Assembly: GCA_008692225.1 (NCBI GenBank)
Contig: VICG01000016.1
Span: 1,074,001 to 1,138,000, forward strand
Direction of reading: 5' to 3'
DNA: 64,000 nt
Origin: Monilinia fructicola
Taxonomy: Eukaryota > Ascomycota > Leotiomycetes > Helotiales > Sclerotiniaceae
Positions 33,737 through 46,230 of the stretch are shown piece after piece; positions within the stretch are counted from its first letter, which is position 1, and each line of letters opens with the position of its first letter. A program made the position numbers and the translations under genes. The notes beneath the pieces were generated by a model. That model was not told where the DNA came from and did no database searches. It saw only the letters and a program-made list of their open reading frames with translations.

Positions 33737-36334
33737 GTTCCCCTTCTTCAACGCATATGCTACCAACTACCTTCACAACTTCACTCGTAACTAATTTAAT
33801 GGGGAAGGAACATGCAGTGAGCCGTGAGACTTTGCTAGGGAAACATACCCACCAAGAAACAGGATAGCAACACTACCAGGTAGGTCACAAACAAGGTACA
33901 ATACTTGATTTCCGCCTTTCAGTTGCAGCAATTCAACATCGGCTCAGCATACGGTAATCACACTTTCCGCATCGAAAGAGCTGTCAAGATGCAGGTAATC
34001 CAATTCAATTCGACCCGACCATTTACTTGTATCTCTTGTCCAACGGTCCAGCCGTCTAACATCCGCCTAGTTGATACCTTTGAACTCAGGCTGGTACACA
34101 GGATCTTATCGATACGCTCAAATCTTGGCCTACTCAAGCATCAGTATATTTACAATCTCATAGAGGTTCTCAATGGCAATTCCAAAAAGATATTGACCCA
34201 TTCTTCTCGCAAGGTTGGACTTATTGGGTCTAATAAACAAGCATCGACCGCCAACCAAAGTATCGGGTTCTTGTATACGCAGGGGATAAAAGTAAGCACA
34301 ATCTGTGTTCATCTCATCGGATGGATAGCATCATGAGAACGTCACTTGTAGTATCTTGAGTGCGGTACAGATTTGGAGCCCTGGTAATAGATCGTTGATG
34401 AGATCCGCCCATCATCCCCATCCAATCTTATACCATGTTCTCAATGTTGGCGTCTTACGAAGCTTCACTCTCTCCATGATTGTATCTGTCATTGATGTCA
34501 ATGCACATACTCAGGACTGACTGAGATGCGTAAATCAGAATAACACTCCTACCCATCAGGCCCCAAAGTCTACCAATACAGTTCTCACACTCGTCACAGT
34601 TGTGACGATCAACAATCACTGAGTCGCAACTCTCTCCTGTTTGCAACTCTTCAGCAACAATCAAAACTCGAAAAGATTGTCGATACAAGTCTGATTTTCC
34701 TTGTCACTATTTTGGTTCAAAAGATACGCCCTGCGTGGTTATCAGGGTTTAAATCCAGCCATTGGTGTGCTTTTCAAGGCTTTCAGCAGGGTTTATCAAA
34801 TGCAATTATCCGGGACACCAGTCAAGTAATCTGGCACGGCCATATCCGTACAGTGACCATTTCCACGGGATCAAGCCGTCCGCCCCGGCTTATTAGTGCG
34901 TATCGTATTGGCCGGACATTTTCCTTCGATAGCATGTCTCAAACCTTTCCTCTGACCCAGCGAAATAATTTTACCGTCTAGATGGGCGCATGTTGTGCAG
35001 TTTGTTCTACCACATAAGGCTGTTCGATTTGAACAAAATGCCCCTCTTCTCTATGGGTTCTACAGATCAGCAATTGACTTGATCGTTTGCTAATGTTTGC
35101 TCCACTATCCCCCAATCAAGTCATTTTATATGCATGGATTCAAGCTTGCCCTCGTGGCGAGGTTTCCGAGCTCCGCCAAATTGTGACACATTTCTATCAC
35201 AATTTGATATGTCTGTATTTCATTCACAAACACTCGACCGCGTAGTGCGCTGAAAAATCTACTTGCCCCGGGAATAGCTTGTTCTGTGAATACCGATCCG
35301 ATGCTGGAGCCGATCGGGCTTCTAAGCTGATGTTTACCAAGATACAAAATTGGACCAGTTATAGCCATGGCGCTCTATGCAATCCATATCTCAGGGTGTG
35401 ACCGAAAATTCTCGGTTTCATTAGGCTACTTTGAGCAAAGTCGGCTTTCACCCATCTTCCAGACCTTCCCGCACCCACTATGGATTTAATCCCAGCTCAT
35501 ACATTGCAGTCGTAGATCTTGCTCGGTGCCTCGCAAGATCCTTGATTAGGTCTTTGACCTCTTTCCAAAGATACTGGTAGTAGATCAAAAAGCCGCGGCG
35601 CCACATAGACTGGGGTTGCAAGGTAGCCAATGCATCAAATTTCTCTGCCTCGAATCTGACGTGCTGCCAGGGTATTAAAGCTTCTTGGATCTTTGTCATG
35701 TTAGTTTCCGATTGGCTATCATTCTGTCTACAATGTCTTCGAAATTGCAGCCTTGGGTTGGATCTAGTACGAATCCCTGCCAGTAGCAAATACCCTTTTA
35801 GGATCGCTTTGTATGGTGAATATTTAGCAGTGTCAGTATAGTATGCTAGTGGGTTGCCAGCCTTGTCTGTTTCTGTTTCACTATCTTAACCCCCCGTCAA
35901 GGGTGTTCTATTGATATTATCTACCGGCAGTTCTATCAGCAGTGGGGAACATGTGTATATGAATCAATGTCCCTCTATTCTATTAAAGGTCGGAAAAGAC
36001 TCGTCCAGATCATGACAAAACGTGTTTTATTTCTAAATCAACTCGACAACTCTTGACACATACAAGTACTGAATATATTCCATTCTTCAATACATATATT
36101 TGCTCAACGACTTCGACTTATTCGATTAGTTACGGCGCATATTCTTATTCATAGTCTCATACTTTCTCGGGTTTTCCACAGACTAAGCAAAGAATAAACT
36201 TTGCTTCAACCTCCTCTTCATAAATCCCAAGTCTTGCGTGAGGCAAGACAAAAACCGGCAATCTGGCAATCTTAGCACACACCCCGGGCACTGCCTGGCG
36301 CTGGAGCGAGAACTCTCAAGTTTCCTTTTGCTAT
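25334..36334. other. Eleven-kb gene-poor AT-rich block
   Basis: No intact gene found. A hydrophobic start followed by Ser/Thr-rich text near 26124 (MHSSISVFSITILISCSIT) could be another dead secreted-protein copy. Minus-strand frames at 35126-35368 and 35478-35700 have protein-like composition (MWRRGFLIYYQYLWKEVKDL; EIQTYQIVIEMCHNLAELG) but no recognisable family and no joining structure. The rest has scattered stops in all frames and high AT content, as in old repeats worn by mutation. The last 150 bases or so should hold the AZF1-like promoter. Confidence 0.4.
33520..33736. repeat. Trinucleotide microsatellite (TAC then TTA type)
   Basis: About 215 bp of almost pure trinucleotide repeat. 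It is mostly TAC/ACT units with TGC and ATC variants, passing into a run of TTA/TAT at 33705-33735. It yields long artefactual Leu, Thr or Ser frames. Confidence 0.97.
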
Positions 36335-38095
36335 ATGGATATATCCAACATGGTTCCGTCGCTTGATCAAACAACGTCAGCAGGTTTAGGGAGAGCAATC
36401 GTCGCTCCTCCTAATATGCCAGCGAACTCTTTCGGAAACTCTTTCAACATGATGAACAGCCATCAACATATGCCACAAAAACTCATATGGCTTCACATCA
36501 TACACCGACGGAGCCTCAACCACTCTGATCCCCACATACGGAGCCAGTTACATCCAGCCACGACCTCTACCTCGCGTGATGCAAACTTTCTCTAATTCCC
36601 CAAAAGAGTCAATTTTCAACGGGGGAAACCACCCAAGGCGGCTTCATCGAAAGCATACCTCAAAGTCAAAGTCCTCCAATTAAGCCCGAATCTCAATGGA
36701 CAACGCCCATTAGCCGCAAGTCACCGTCGACCAGAACATTAGCAACGCCACCGCCTAGCAAAGATGCCACCCTTCCCCCAACTGGCTCCGACGAGACACA
36801 CATCGGAAGCACAGCAGTAGACAGACTCATGAAGATAATCCAAGACAAAACACAGACTTTACAATTGCAATCACAGTTACCGTCTATCACGCAGAGTACG
36901 CCTATGGTAGGTGCATCCAACACTTTTGCCTCTCGACCGGATTCCATGCATCGAAGATTTTATGCATACGAAGAAGAAAATAAGCAAATGCTCACATCTG
37001 GCAAGGCTCAGGATGAATCAAGACGCTTGAAAACTGTCAAGAAGAAGTATCGATGCACCTTCGAGAACTGCCCATCAAGCTTTCCACAGAAAACACACAC
37101 TTGGATATCCATCTTCGCAAACATACCGGTGCTAAACCATTTGTAAGTGCCTTTTTCGACGCTTTCCCACGGATTTCATGAACTAACGGAGCCCTTCAGA
37201 CGTGTAAGTACCAATCATGTGGTCGCAGCTTCTCCCAACAGGGCAATCTCAAGGTAAAGATTTTCTCAGCTTTCATCACCGTCGATGACAATTTGACGAG
37301 TTCCAAGCTAATTCAAATCTTCTCAGACACACATGGATCGTCACAGTGGCGAACGACGCTTTCCCTGCGAGATTTGTGGAAAACGTTTCGGCCAGCGAAG
37401 CAATCTGAGCGCACACAGAATCGTTCACACTGGCGCTAAACCATTCCCATGCAAACTCGATGGATGTGATAAGCATTTCACACAACTTGGTAATCTCAAG
37501 GTACGTTGCCACTTCCACTGTTCATGTTCTTTTCCATTCATCGCCCCACTCGTGTAAATCATTTGCCATCGAGGAAGATCTAACATTTCTTCAGTCACAT
37601 CACAACAAATTCCATCGACAAACCATTGAGAATCTAGAAGCAAAGCTCCAAAGTGGTGAAATCGATCTAGAAGCAAACAAAGAATTCTGGTCTTACTTCT
37701 TTACTCTCTACAAAAACAGTAACAAAGGTATCAAAGGAAGAGGAAAAGATCGAAACATCAGTCCCAGATCCCGTTCTTTGAAGACCAGTCACGCCAGCAC
37801 TGGATCAAATGCCAGTCGCTATATTTCCAGCTCTAGCGCAATGCGAAGTTGTCACGGCTTGATGGGTGTAGATGGAGCATCATCATTCAACAGTGATGTG
37901 ACCATGTACGATTCTGACGCGAGTATGAGAAGCCGTGCAAGTGGAAGTATGAGTGTGGATAGCAATTTTAGTTCTGCGACTACGGATGGCACGGCATCTA
38001 CTTGCTCAAGTTTTACGGAGGAGATTGCAGGGGACTACAAGGGGAACCACAGTGGGGTGAGGGGTGGCTTGTCTTTTGGAGACAGATTGTATTAA
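36335..38095 (+). CDS. AZF1-like C2H2 zinc-finger transcription factor, three apparent insertions in exon 1
   Basis: This is a DNA-binding regulator with four C2H2 fingers in a row. Exons are 36335-37142, 37200-37253, 37327-37500 and 37595-38095; introns 1-3 are 57, 73 and 94 nt. The fingers are YRCTFENCPSSF...HLRKH, CKYQSCGRSFSQQGNLKTHMDRH, CEICGKRFGQRSNLSAH and CKLDGCDKHFTQLGNLKSHHNKFH. After the last finger, NKFHRQTIENLEAK and FFTLYKNSNKGIKGRGKDR match the conserved end of yeast Azf1. Exon 1 breaks three times: at the A run 36477-36481, the G run 36621-36625 and the AC repeat 37093-37100. Removing 1, 1 and 2 bases restores one frame, gives finger 1 its normal F-x5-L-x2-H spacing and puts intron 1 in phase; the product is about 510 aa. 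The N-terminal half is Ser/Pro/Thr-rich and probably disordered. Confidence 0.85.
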
Positions 38096-40908
38096 TCTGC
38101 CATAGCAAGGGTAGGGGAGGGGGGAGGGGGAAAGGGGTGGAGGAATGAGGATCATACATACAACCAACGTACAAAGATACGAGAGATGCCGAGATGATCA
38201 ACAGAAGACAAAAATACGAAAACGATAACGGATGAACGACACTATCACTATCATTCATTATCATTTACCGTTACCATCATCTTTACCAAACGACAAAACC
38301 AAAGAACGAAAACCCAGAAAAAAAGAGCGTGGTGTATTTTTATTGAACCTATTTCATCTTGTCTGTCGATGAAATACCGAGCGAGGGGATGAGTTGTGGA
38401 GTCTGTATCAAGAGGTCACATAACCTTTGGGTCTGGGTGGACAAGTCCTTTTTTCTCTCCTTCATTTTTCTTTTCTCTCATTGTCACTGTCTTTTTCTGT
38501 TACTTTTCCATTGTTTGCAGGTTGGATACAGCCTGATCAAAACTTTGCTTGCGGATATCATGTATTTCATAAGGATGGATAGGAGCAAATTGTCACGTTG
38601 CCAAAATTTAGTAATATTATTCTGGAAATAATTTTATGTATACGATGGGGCCTGCTTTTCATATGGGGAGGATGATGTGTTATATAAATTAGGAGTATTT
38701 TTATGATTACATATGGTATGGAGGGATATTCAAACATCTGTCGAAGGGGGTGGGCGGAGGTGCGATGAGGACGATGTTGGCGGGAGTAGAAAAATATCTA
38801 CGTAGCATTATTACATCACGATAGTCCATAGAATATTTTTATTCATAAATCCAACAATCACGATCCAATGGGAGACCAAATACTAGACAATTGGAATAGT
38901 GCCATCCTACTTTCTACATACATACATACATACTCATCATGTACTTGGCTGGTTGCGGCGACGATAGACAGACGCGTCGAGAAGATACAAGATATGCCAC
39001 TGCTGAACATTCTGATAAGATACACGTGTTAACCACTCTTATGCACAATATTCAAGCTTCAGTGAAAAAATGACGTTGTTGGAGGGGTGAGAGGTATAAC
39101 CAACATCGTCGCATCCCTTACCTCGCCTCACCAACGTCGCCTTATTGATTTGACGCGAGGGGTTCGGTAAATTCCATGACGCGATATGAAGTGTCCGTTC
39201 GGAGCAACCTCAAAGCGGTGAAATCGGCATCCTTGACTGATTTGATTGCTTGCTCGCACACCGAGTACTGTAGTTGTAAAGCTACTGTAACTGCAAACTC
39301 TTGCAGGTCCAGATCACTTTCCAGATTGTGCATTAGTACACCGAAATACTGCAAGTGAGAGAAAATTGAGCGTTCTCTAACCAAGTTGACCGGTTATGCA
39401 ATATACACGCATACTCGATTCACCGCTTCACGACATATGCATAATTAAGTGCCGGGCTGCTCCCTAGATACATGCGAATCATACGAGGATTAACAATTTT
39501 CCCACCACGCAAAGAATGACTAGTTCATGGACATTTGCAAACGAGGAGTAAGGCGAACAGAAATTAGGTTTTGAGAACGGAGGTTGACTTCCTGTTCGAA
39601 CTTCCTATGCATTTGACCCATCCGAGCTGCTATGATGAGATCATACAGCGTACCCGCAGGCAACTAGGATACCCGCAACTAGCAATCCCAGCGCTCTGAC
39701 TGGCAGCGGCTCATTAGTCTAGTCAACTACCTAGTCATATCACTAACCATCCATCAAGTCTAGACTCCCGTTTACCCTCGTTCTACCCCCTTCATTCTCA
39801 ATCAAATTATCCATACCCTGCTTAGCATTACCAACCATCAGGGAGCCCTTCAATATTTCCCCACATAGATCCATACACAGATCAGCATATCGATCAGCAC
39901 TTATGCCCGAGATGATGCACCCGCATACTTACAGTAGCCCAGTTGCGCAAGGTAGGATGGGCAAATCAATATTGCATCTCCCTTGCATATGCCAATGATA
40001 CAGCAACTGCAAAGTTGGCCAGCCTGACAATACCTGCCAAGCTGGTATGCTGCAATGACGATGGAAATTTGCCAATGCGATTAGATGCATCTGGATGGGG
40101 TGGATAGATAATGGTATTCATGGAATGGTATTCCTGGGATGGCATGCATGCTGCACAGACGAGATGTGATGTCTGATGTCTGCAAGTACCCGTCCGTTCG
40201 GACGGAAGCACGGCATGAACCTGCGGAAGAGAATAGGGTAAGGCTCATCCCCCGACGCCAAAAATAACTCTGTATCACATATTGGAATATGTTCGAATCT
40301 GATCGTTTGGGAATATCATCACGGAACACCACGGGAGTCTCTATATATCAAACAAGTACCCTTACTCCCCCTCTCTCTCGGATGGGGTTTACAATTTCCA
40401 ACCTAGAAACGAGGCGAATAGAATGGTTCAAATAGAGGTTGCGGATGTGTTTGAGTGGACGATACCCTTGGTGCAGATCTGACAGGGTTCACCGCCGAGT
40501 CACGTGAGTGCAATGTAATGTTGCGAAGATGCTCGATCAATGGTAAAGTTGCATGGTAACGCCGAGATCGTATTAGCAAATACGATACCGGGTGAGATAC
40601 GTCGGTAGCCGTGAGCCGTATGAGACGAACCAGGATGAAATGTCGATCGTGGAGGCTCCGCGGAATATGCAACTAATCGATAACTACAGCACTGCAATAA
40701 AATAGGGGTCCATTTCCTAGAATTCTATACATTGGTCTGTACAGTACAGCAGCGACTGCACAGCAGAGGCTGCACAGCAGAGGACAGCACAGTACTCCGT
40801 GCAGGCAGTCCAGCACTCTACTGCAATCCTTCCCCAGAAAAACTGTACTGTACCGTACGATACAGTACGGTCTAAATCCGCAGACCCATAACCCGATATC
40901 CGTCAGGA
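38096..40908. other. Intergenic region between the AZF1-like gene and URM1
   Basis: The proximal 0.5 kb is probably AZF1 3' untranslated sequence. It also contains a CATA satellite (about 38916-38933). A minus-strand frame (39142-39384) lacks an upstream ATG, though its text (VALQLQYSVCEQAIKSVKDA) looks protein-like. Nothing firm. Confidence 0.4.
40735..40870. repeat. Short tandem and inverted repeats rich in CTGTAC/GTACAG
   Basis: A 14-bp unit (CTGCACAGCAGAGG) occurs twice in tandem at 40756-40783. It is flanked by CTGTACAGTACAG at about 40737 and by ACTGTACTGTACCGTAC and GATACAGTACGG near 40843-40870. These are near-complementary and could form a hairpin. It lies just beyond the URM1 stop codon and might sit in its 3' untranslated region. 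Confidence 0.6.
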
Positions 40909-41639
40909 TCAACCCCCATGAAGCGTCGACACGAATAAAATATTATCATTAGGCTGTAATGCGTAAGAGGCTTCTCCATCCAGTTCCCAATCCGCGTCGT
41001 TAATTAAGACCAGGATACCCGGACGCCTAGTTCATGAACATAAATGTTAGTATGCATAAGGGTACGGGGAATCAGACATAGTGGCCGGCGCCAACAAGAC
41101 AAGTATAAAGGTTTTCGCATGACAAGAAGAGTTCTAAACGGTGAGGGGGGGAGGGCGAGCGAGAGCCTAGAGGGAGAGCGAGAGGGAGAGAGAGAGGAAA
41201 GGGCAGGAAAATCGGATGAACATTAGGGGTATAAGCATCGATGGTAAAGGTAAAGATGGTGAAATGTAACGTATATGCAACACAACATGTATATTTAGTC
41301 ATCTGTACACACTAGTGAACAGGCATCTCAAAGACATGAGGAGATGAAAAACTCAGCGCGGCTTACACGTGATCGTCAAGGACAAACATGTCTTTTCTTG
41401 AATCTTGCATGATTTCGTCGCATAGGTATTTCACCAACCAGCCTACTGTAACAGAGTCACCCTTGGAATCTGTTTTGGGGATGCTGAGCTTGTGGTTTCG
41501 TTGGTTAGAAAATAACATTTCGAGACCGCCACTGTTGGATAATGAATTAGTGGCTTGTTTTTGGAGGGTGAGTATGAAGGATGGGGGGGGGGTTGGCTGA
41601 CGTGAATTCGACGACAATATTGATTGTTTCTGTCGCCAT
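40909..41639 (-). CDS. URM1: Ubiquitin-related modifier 1 (Urm1), sulfur carrier for tRNA thiolation
   Basis: Urm1 is a ubiquitin-like sulfur carrier that donates sulfur for 2-thiolation of wobble uridine (U34) and can also be conjugated to proteins. Exons are 41639-41602, 41531-41367 and 41026-40909, with introns of 70 nt (41601-41532) and 340 nt (41366-41027). Phases agree and the product is 106 aa (yeast 99). The family text is clear: [37 protein letters not shown], then [18 protein letters not shown] and [11 protein letters not shown]. The terminal Gly-Gly needed for thiocarboxylate formation is directly before the stop. The long second intron is unusual here and is purine-rich. The gene is head to head with ELP2. 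Confidence 0.95.
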
Positions 41640-42186
41640 ATTGGAGGATATCTAGTTGATGATTTGGATATTGAATTGAATTTTGATATTGGGATGGTTT
41701 ATGCAAAAAGAGTTGGAGATTAACCTTCCAGAGATAATTAATGACGCTGTCCCGCCCACAGCCTCGCTTATTTTGAACTTTGCACTTCGGACAGCGGCGT
41801 TTGTTTGATTCTTTGTAGGAATTGAAGTTTCTATAAAAATTGACAGTAAAAAGGCTGAACAGTCTTGAATAGAAGATCTATAAAAATACTTGTAAACGTT
41901 GCGGTTCTTTTCATATCAATCTCATATACTTTTGGCGACAGTTGCATTATTGGCAGATTTTTAACTCTCACTGCTGTGATTTGATGACCCCAATCAAAAG
42001 TTCTTGCAAAAATGATTGGAAACAATTTTTCACGACACCAACAAAAATCTCTCAAGGACGTCGACAGCAACCATTGAAACTACCATAAACTTACGACTTT
42101 AATCACACAGAAATCACATCTGAATATGATCTGATTACTCTTGCGACAGAAAATTACCTGCTTCTTACACACTTTGATGAACGAAG
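41640..42186. promoter_or_regulatory. Shared divergent promoter of URM1 and ELP2
   Basis: The start codons of URM1 (41639, minus) and ELP2 (42187, plus) are 547 bp apart and face away from each other, so both promoters and leaders must lie here. I see no distinctive factor site. Co-expression is inferred from the layout only. Confidence 0.5.
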
Positions 42187-44814
42187 ATGAATAAAATTGC
42201 CCCAGAGTATCTTGCGGCAGGTGCCAATAGACACCCTTCTGCTGCTGATTGGGATGAATCAGGACTTCTAGCCTACGGAGCCGATAGAAATATCGCATTA
42301 TGGTATCCCGGAGTAAGTTCACAAGACCTTTACCATGAAGCTCTAAGCCATCAAAATGATTGCCTCGGGTGCTACAATGAATAGTCAGACAAGATACTGA
42401 TGACAATGTAGAACAAATCTTCCAGAGGGGTTTTTGAACTTCTCGGCGGTCATACAGACACTGTAAATGTGGTGAAATTCATCCCTAAATCACATGGTCT
42501 CATACTCAGTGGATCTGTTGATAAGACAGTGAAGATTTGGAAGCATGATGAAGCCTCCAATAGCTATACTTGTATCCAAACTATTGCCGATCATCAAAGT
42601 ACGATCAACTGCATAGCTGTAACTGAAGGTTCCAAAATATTTGCTACAGGCTCCGCGGATGCTATTGTCAAGATATGGAAACTCGATGACAACAATGTTG
42701 CAAGTTTGCAGCAATCTATCACCATTACACCGCGGTTATTTCCGCTGGCATTGGCTTTGAGTCCTTTGACTGGAGCCTCAGATTCTTTGGTTTTGGCGGT
42801 TGCGGGAACAAAAGATATCATCCAACTTCACGTGCTTGATGCTCAAGAGGGGGCAGAATTTAAATACAAGGCTACATTATCCGGACACGAGGGATGGATT
42901 AGATCACTAGAATTTACCAAAGAAAGTGATGGTCCAAACAGTGATTTGCTTCTCTCATCAGCCAGTCAGGATAAATATATTCGACTATGGAGAATCCACC
43001 AAGGCAAAGAATTACCAGCAGCAGCAACAGCAGCTGATCCAACATTTGGAGCATTCATGCCAGGAAAATCCCTCTCAAACAAAGCCCATCGCTTCCAAGC
43101 TCAAGGGCTAGATTTCTCCGCGACTTTCGAAGCGCTTCTCCTGGGACACGAAGATTGGATCTACAGCACACGCTGGCTCTCTCCAAGCCTAGCCCCCAAC
43201 CAAAAACCTCAACTTCTTTCCGCCTCGGCCGACAATTCGCTCGCCATCTGGGAACCTGATACGCACACAGGCGTCTGGGTAACGGTCGCACGACTCGGAG
43301 AGATCAGCGCGGAAAAGGGATCCACAACCGCCACCGGTAGCACGGGAGGATTCTGGACCGGTCTCTGGTCCCCCTCCGGCTCAACCGTCGTATGTCTCGG
43401 ACGAACGGGTAGTTGGCGCTTATGGAACCACGATGTATCTTCCGATCGCTGGGCCCAAAACACGGCTATTACCGGTCATGTGAAACCAGTGATGGGCATC
43501 GCGTGGTCAAAGGATGGGAGCTACTTGTTGTCGACTAGCACAGACCAGACGACCAGGTTACACGCAAAGTGGAAGAGAGAAGGGAATTTAGGCGAGAGTT
43601 GGCACGAGATGGCGAGACCCCAGATCCATGGGTATGATTTGAATTGCATTGATTCGCTTGGGGAGTCCCGATTCGTCTCCGGTGCTGATGAGAAATTACT
43701 TCGAGTTTTCAACGAACCGAAGGCGGTCGCCGCATTGCTCCACAAGCTATGTGGCATCGGCAGCTCCAACGTAACCAACATGCCCGACGCGGCAAACATG
43801 CCGGTCCTCGGCCTATCCAACAAAGCCATCGAAGCCCTCGCCGATGACGACGTCATCGAAAAGGCCTCCAGCCACGACCGCGACGCCATCGACCCCGCCT
43901 CCATCGTCCACAAATCCACCCTCGACCTCTCGCACCCGCCCCTCGAAGACCATCTCTCCCGCCACACGCTCTGGCCCGAGAGCGAAAAACTCTACGGCCA
44001 CGGCTACGAGATCTCCGCCCTGGCCACGTCGCACGACGGATCCCTCATCGCCACCGCCTGCAAAGCCAGCTCCATCGACCACGCCGTCATCCGACTCTTC
44101 GAAACGCAACAATGGCACGAAGTCAAGCCGCCGCTCACGGCCCACGCCTTGACCGTGGCGCGCCTGCGCTTTTCCGCCAACGACCACTATCTCCTCTCCG
44201 TCGGCCGCGATCGTCAATGGGCCATCTTTGCGCGCGACGCCTCCGATCCTCGGGCCTTTACCCTGGCGCATTCGAACCCAAAGGGTCATACGAGGATGAT
44301 TCTCGACGCGGCGTGGGCGCCGGCTTCTGCGTCCGCCGTCTTTGCAACGGCGGGGAGAGATAAGCTGGTGAAGATATGGCGCGAGGGTCCAGAGGGATTC
44401 ACGTGCAACGCGACAATTCCCGAGGAAAATCCCGTTACTGCTATTGATTTCTTTGATGCCATGGTTGGGAATGATGTGTATCTGGCTGTTGGGACCGATG
44501 CTGGGAGATTTAGGGTCTATCGGCTTACGGTTGGTGCGGAGATTACAGTGACTGAGGTGCTGTTGGAGATTAAGTATGGTTCTCTTTTCGTTCACTCTTG
44601 CATTGCGTCTGCATTTTTCATTGCATTTTACTCTACTACTTTCCTTTCATAATGGCCAATGCTGACTCGATATTCTAGCAACAACTACTACCCGTCCAAA
44701 GCCATCACTCAACTAGCATGGAAGCCGTCCTCGAAAGATACATCAGAGGCTGCGGGTATGGAACTTGCGATTGCAAGTGAAGATAGCTCTTTGAGGATTT
44801 ATTCTCTATGTTGA
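42187..44814 (+). CDS. ELP2: Elongator complex subunit Elp2 (WD40 protein)
   Basis: Elp2 is a double WD40 propeller scaffold in the Elp123 core of Elongator, which starts the 5-carboxymethyl side chain on wobble uridine of tRNAs. Exons are 42187-42312, 42412-44573 and 44679-44814; introns are 99 and 105 nt, the phases agree, and the product is 807 aa (yeast 788). Conserved text includes SADWDESGLLAYGADRNIALW, SGSVDKTVKIWKHD, GHEGWIRSLEF, SASQDKYIRLWRI, FEALLLGHEDWIYS, TATGSTGGFW, RPQIHGYDLNCID, RFVSGADEKLLRVF, LWPESEKLYGHGYEISALA and GHTRMILDAAWAP. The third exon ends ELAIASEDSSLRIYSLC. The reading frame has no defect. The 3' half is distinctly GC-richer than the 5' half. Confidence 0.97.
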
Positions 44815-45134
44815 ATACTCTAAGGGGTATCGTATGTTAAAGTACGCCTCCTGTGATGCTTTTGTTGAACGCCGTGCCGTACCGTACCAACCTATCCACC
44901 CATACATACATGTTTAGAGGCGTTAAGGCACTCTAGTTAAAATAGACAGTAACAATCAAAAAATGAAAATAAGAAATATACCTCTGGATTCGCTTTCCGG
45001 TGTTATGTTGAGTGCTGCGCCTGTCTCATATGTATATGTAGGCGTTAGGAATTTCCATGAAGTCATCGTGAAAAAGACCCATGTATCCATCCAACGGACA
45101 ACCACCTCACTCGTCCCATATCCCAACTTCGAAT
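44815..45134. other. Convergent spacer between ELP2 and CAF16
   Basis: About 320 bp between the two stop codons, holding both 3' untranslated regions. A CCGTGCCGTACCGTACC run near 44871 is the only notable feature. Confidence 0.45.
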
Positions 45135-46075
45135 CTAAACCTTCTTCTCACTCCCATAACCTCCCACTCCACCCACCAGATAACTAGTACCGGCACTCCC
45201 CTGGTTATTTCTGGGACCCCTCTCCTTCAAATCCTCCCCCAACCACTTCAAGACCAACTCTCCCAACCTCGAATTCCCATTACTATCCGCGCTCATCTCC
45301 TTCTCAAATTTCTCAATCGCGCCCCATTCCTTCACTTTTCCAAGACTCATATGTACCAAGTCCGTTGGCCAACCCGCGAGATTATCCAAAATATGCGTCG
45401 CATAAACAATCGTACATTTTCTCTTCTCCGTTTCCTCTCTCAAGAAATCCAAAAATCTCTTTCGGCTCAATAGATCCAAATCGACCGTAATCTCATCCAA
45501 CAACAAGATCCGCCAAGGTCTAATCAACCCCATGGCAAGCTGCACCCTTCTTCTCTCTCCGTCCGACACCTGATGCATTCTCCAGTCCAGATCGATATCA
45601 AGAACCTGCACCAGCTCGTCTCGGCGCTCAGGGTAGTGCGTCCCCCCGACAGAAGCTAGCAATTCGCGAACACCGATGTCGGTTCGCACGATGGGATTGA
45701 GCACCCATTCCAAACCGAGATAGGTTACGCCGACGAGAGAATCTTTGAAGGGATCGAGACCCGAGATGGAGATTGTGGAGGTGGGGGCGAGTCGTTTGCC
45801 GGAGAGGAGTCGTAGGAGAGTGGTTTTGCCGGCGCCGTTGGCTCCGATTAGTCTGTGAGGGGAGGAGGGAAGTTAGCTATTTGTAGTGAAGGAGCTGGAG
45901 GGGTGCAGCTCTGCGGATAACAGAGCAGAAAATGAAGAACATACAAAGTTCTTGAACTCGGTGGCAGACTGAGTGTAATATCCGTAAGACCCAAAGTCGA
46001 ATCCGGGAATTTGTATGTAAGATTCGTGACTTCAATTGACGGGGCAGACGTCTGATCATCTACTGAATTGACCAT
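45135..46075 (-). CDS. CAF16: Caf16-type soluble ABC ATPase (CCR4-associated)
   Basis: Caf16 is a single-domain ABC ATPase without membrane spans; the yeast protein binds the CCR4-NOT and Mediator machinery. Exon 1 is 46075-45945, the 92-nt intron 45944-45853 and exon 2 45852-45135; the product is 282 aa (yeast 289). The ABC motifs appear in order: Walker [17 protein letters not shown], the signature [15 protein letters not shown] (VSDGE in place of LSGGQ, typical of this family), Walker [16 protein letters not shown] and the switch His in [14 protein letters not shown]. The next conserved segment is [14 protein letters not shown]. The frame is open upstream to 46105 but has no ATG before 46075. 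The intron separates the first strand region from Walker A. Confidence 0.94.
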
Positions 46076-46230
46076 CTTTGCTTTCTTCTGTTTGTCTTTA
46101 TTCAAGTCCTTGCTTGGTAATCTGTAGATCTGTAGATCTGTATAGACTCAAGTGTACGAGACTGGAGAGAACGATGTTCAAAGACTGCAAAAGAAGAAAT
46201 GAAGCTCTACAGGAAATTTCTATGAAGTAC

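Noticed and set aside
33440..33794. Long frames of Leu, Thr or Ser on both strands
   Set aside because: They are translations of the trinucleotide satellite and lack any other protein feature.
43813..44595. 260-codon minus-strand frame across ELP2
   Set aside because: It lies fully inside the conserved ELP2 exon, and its composition follows from the GC-rich codon use on the other strand.
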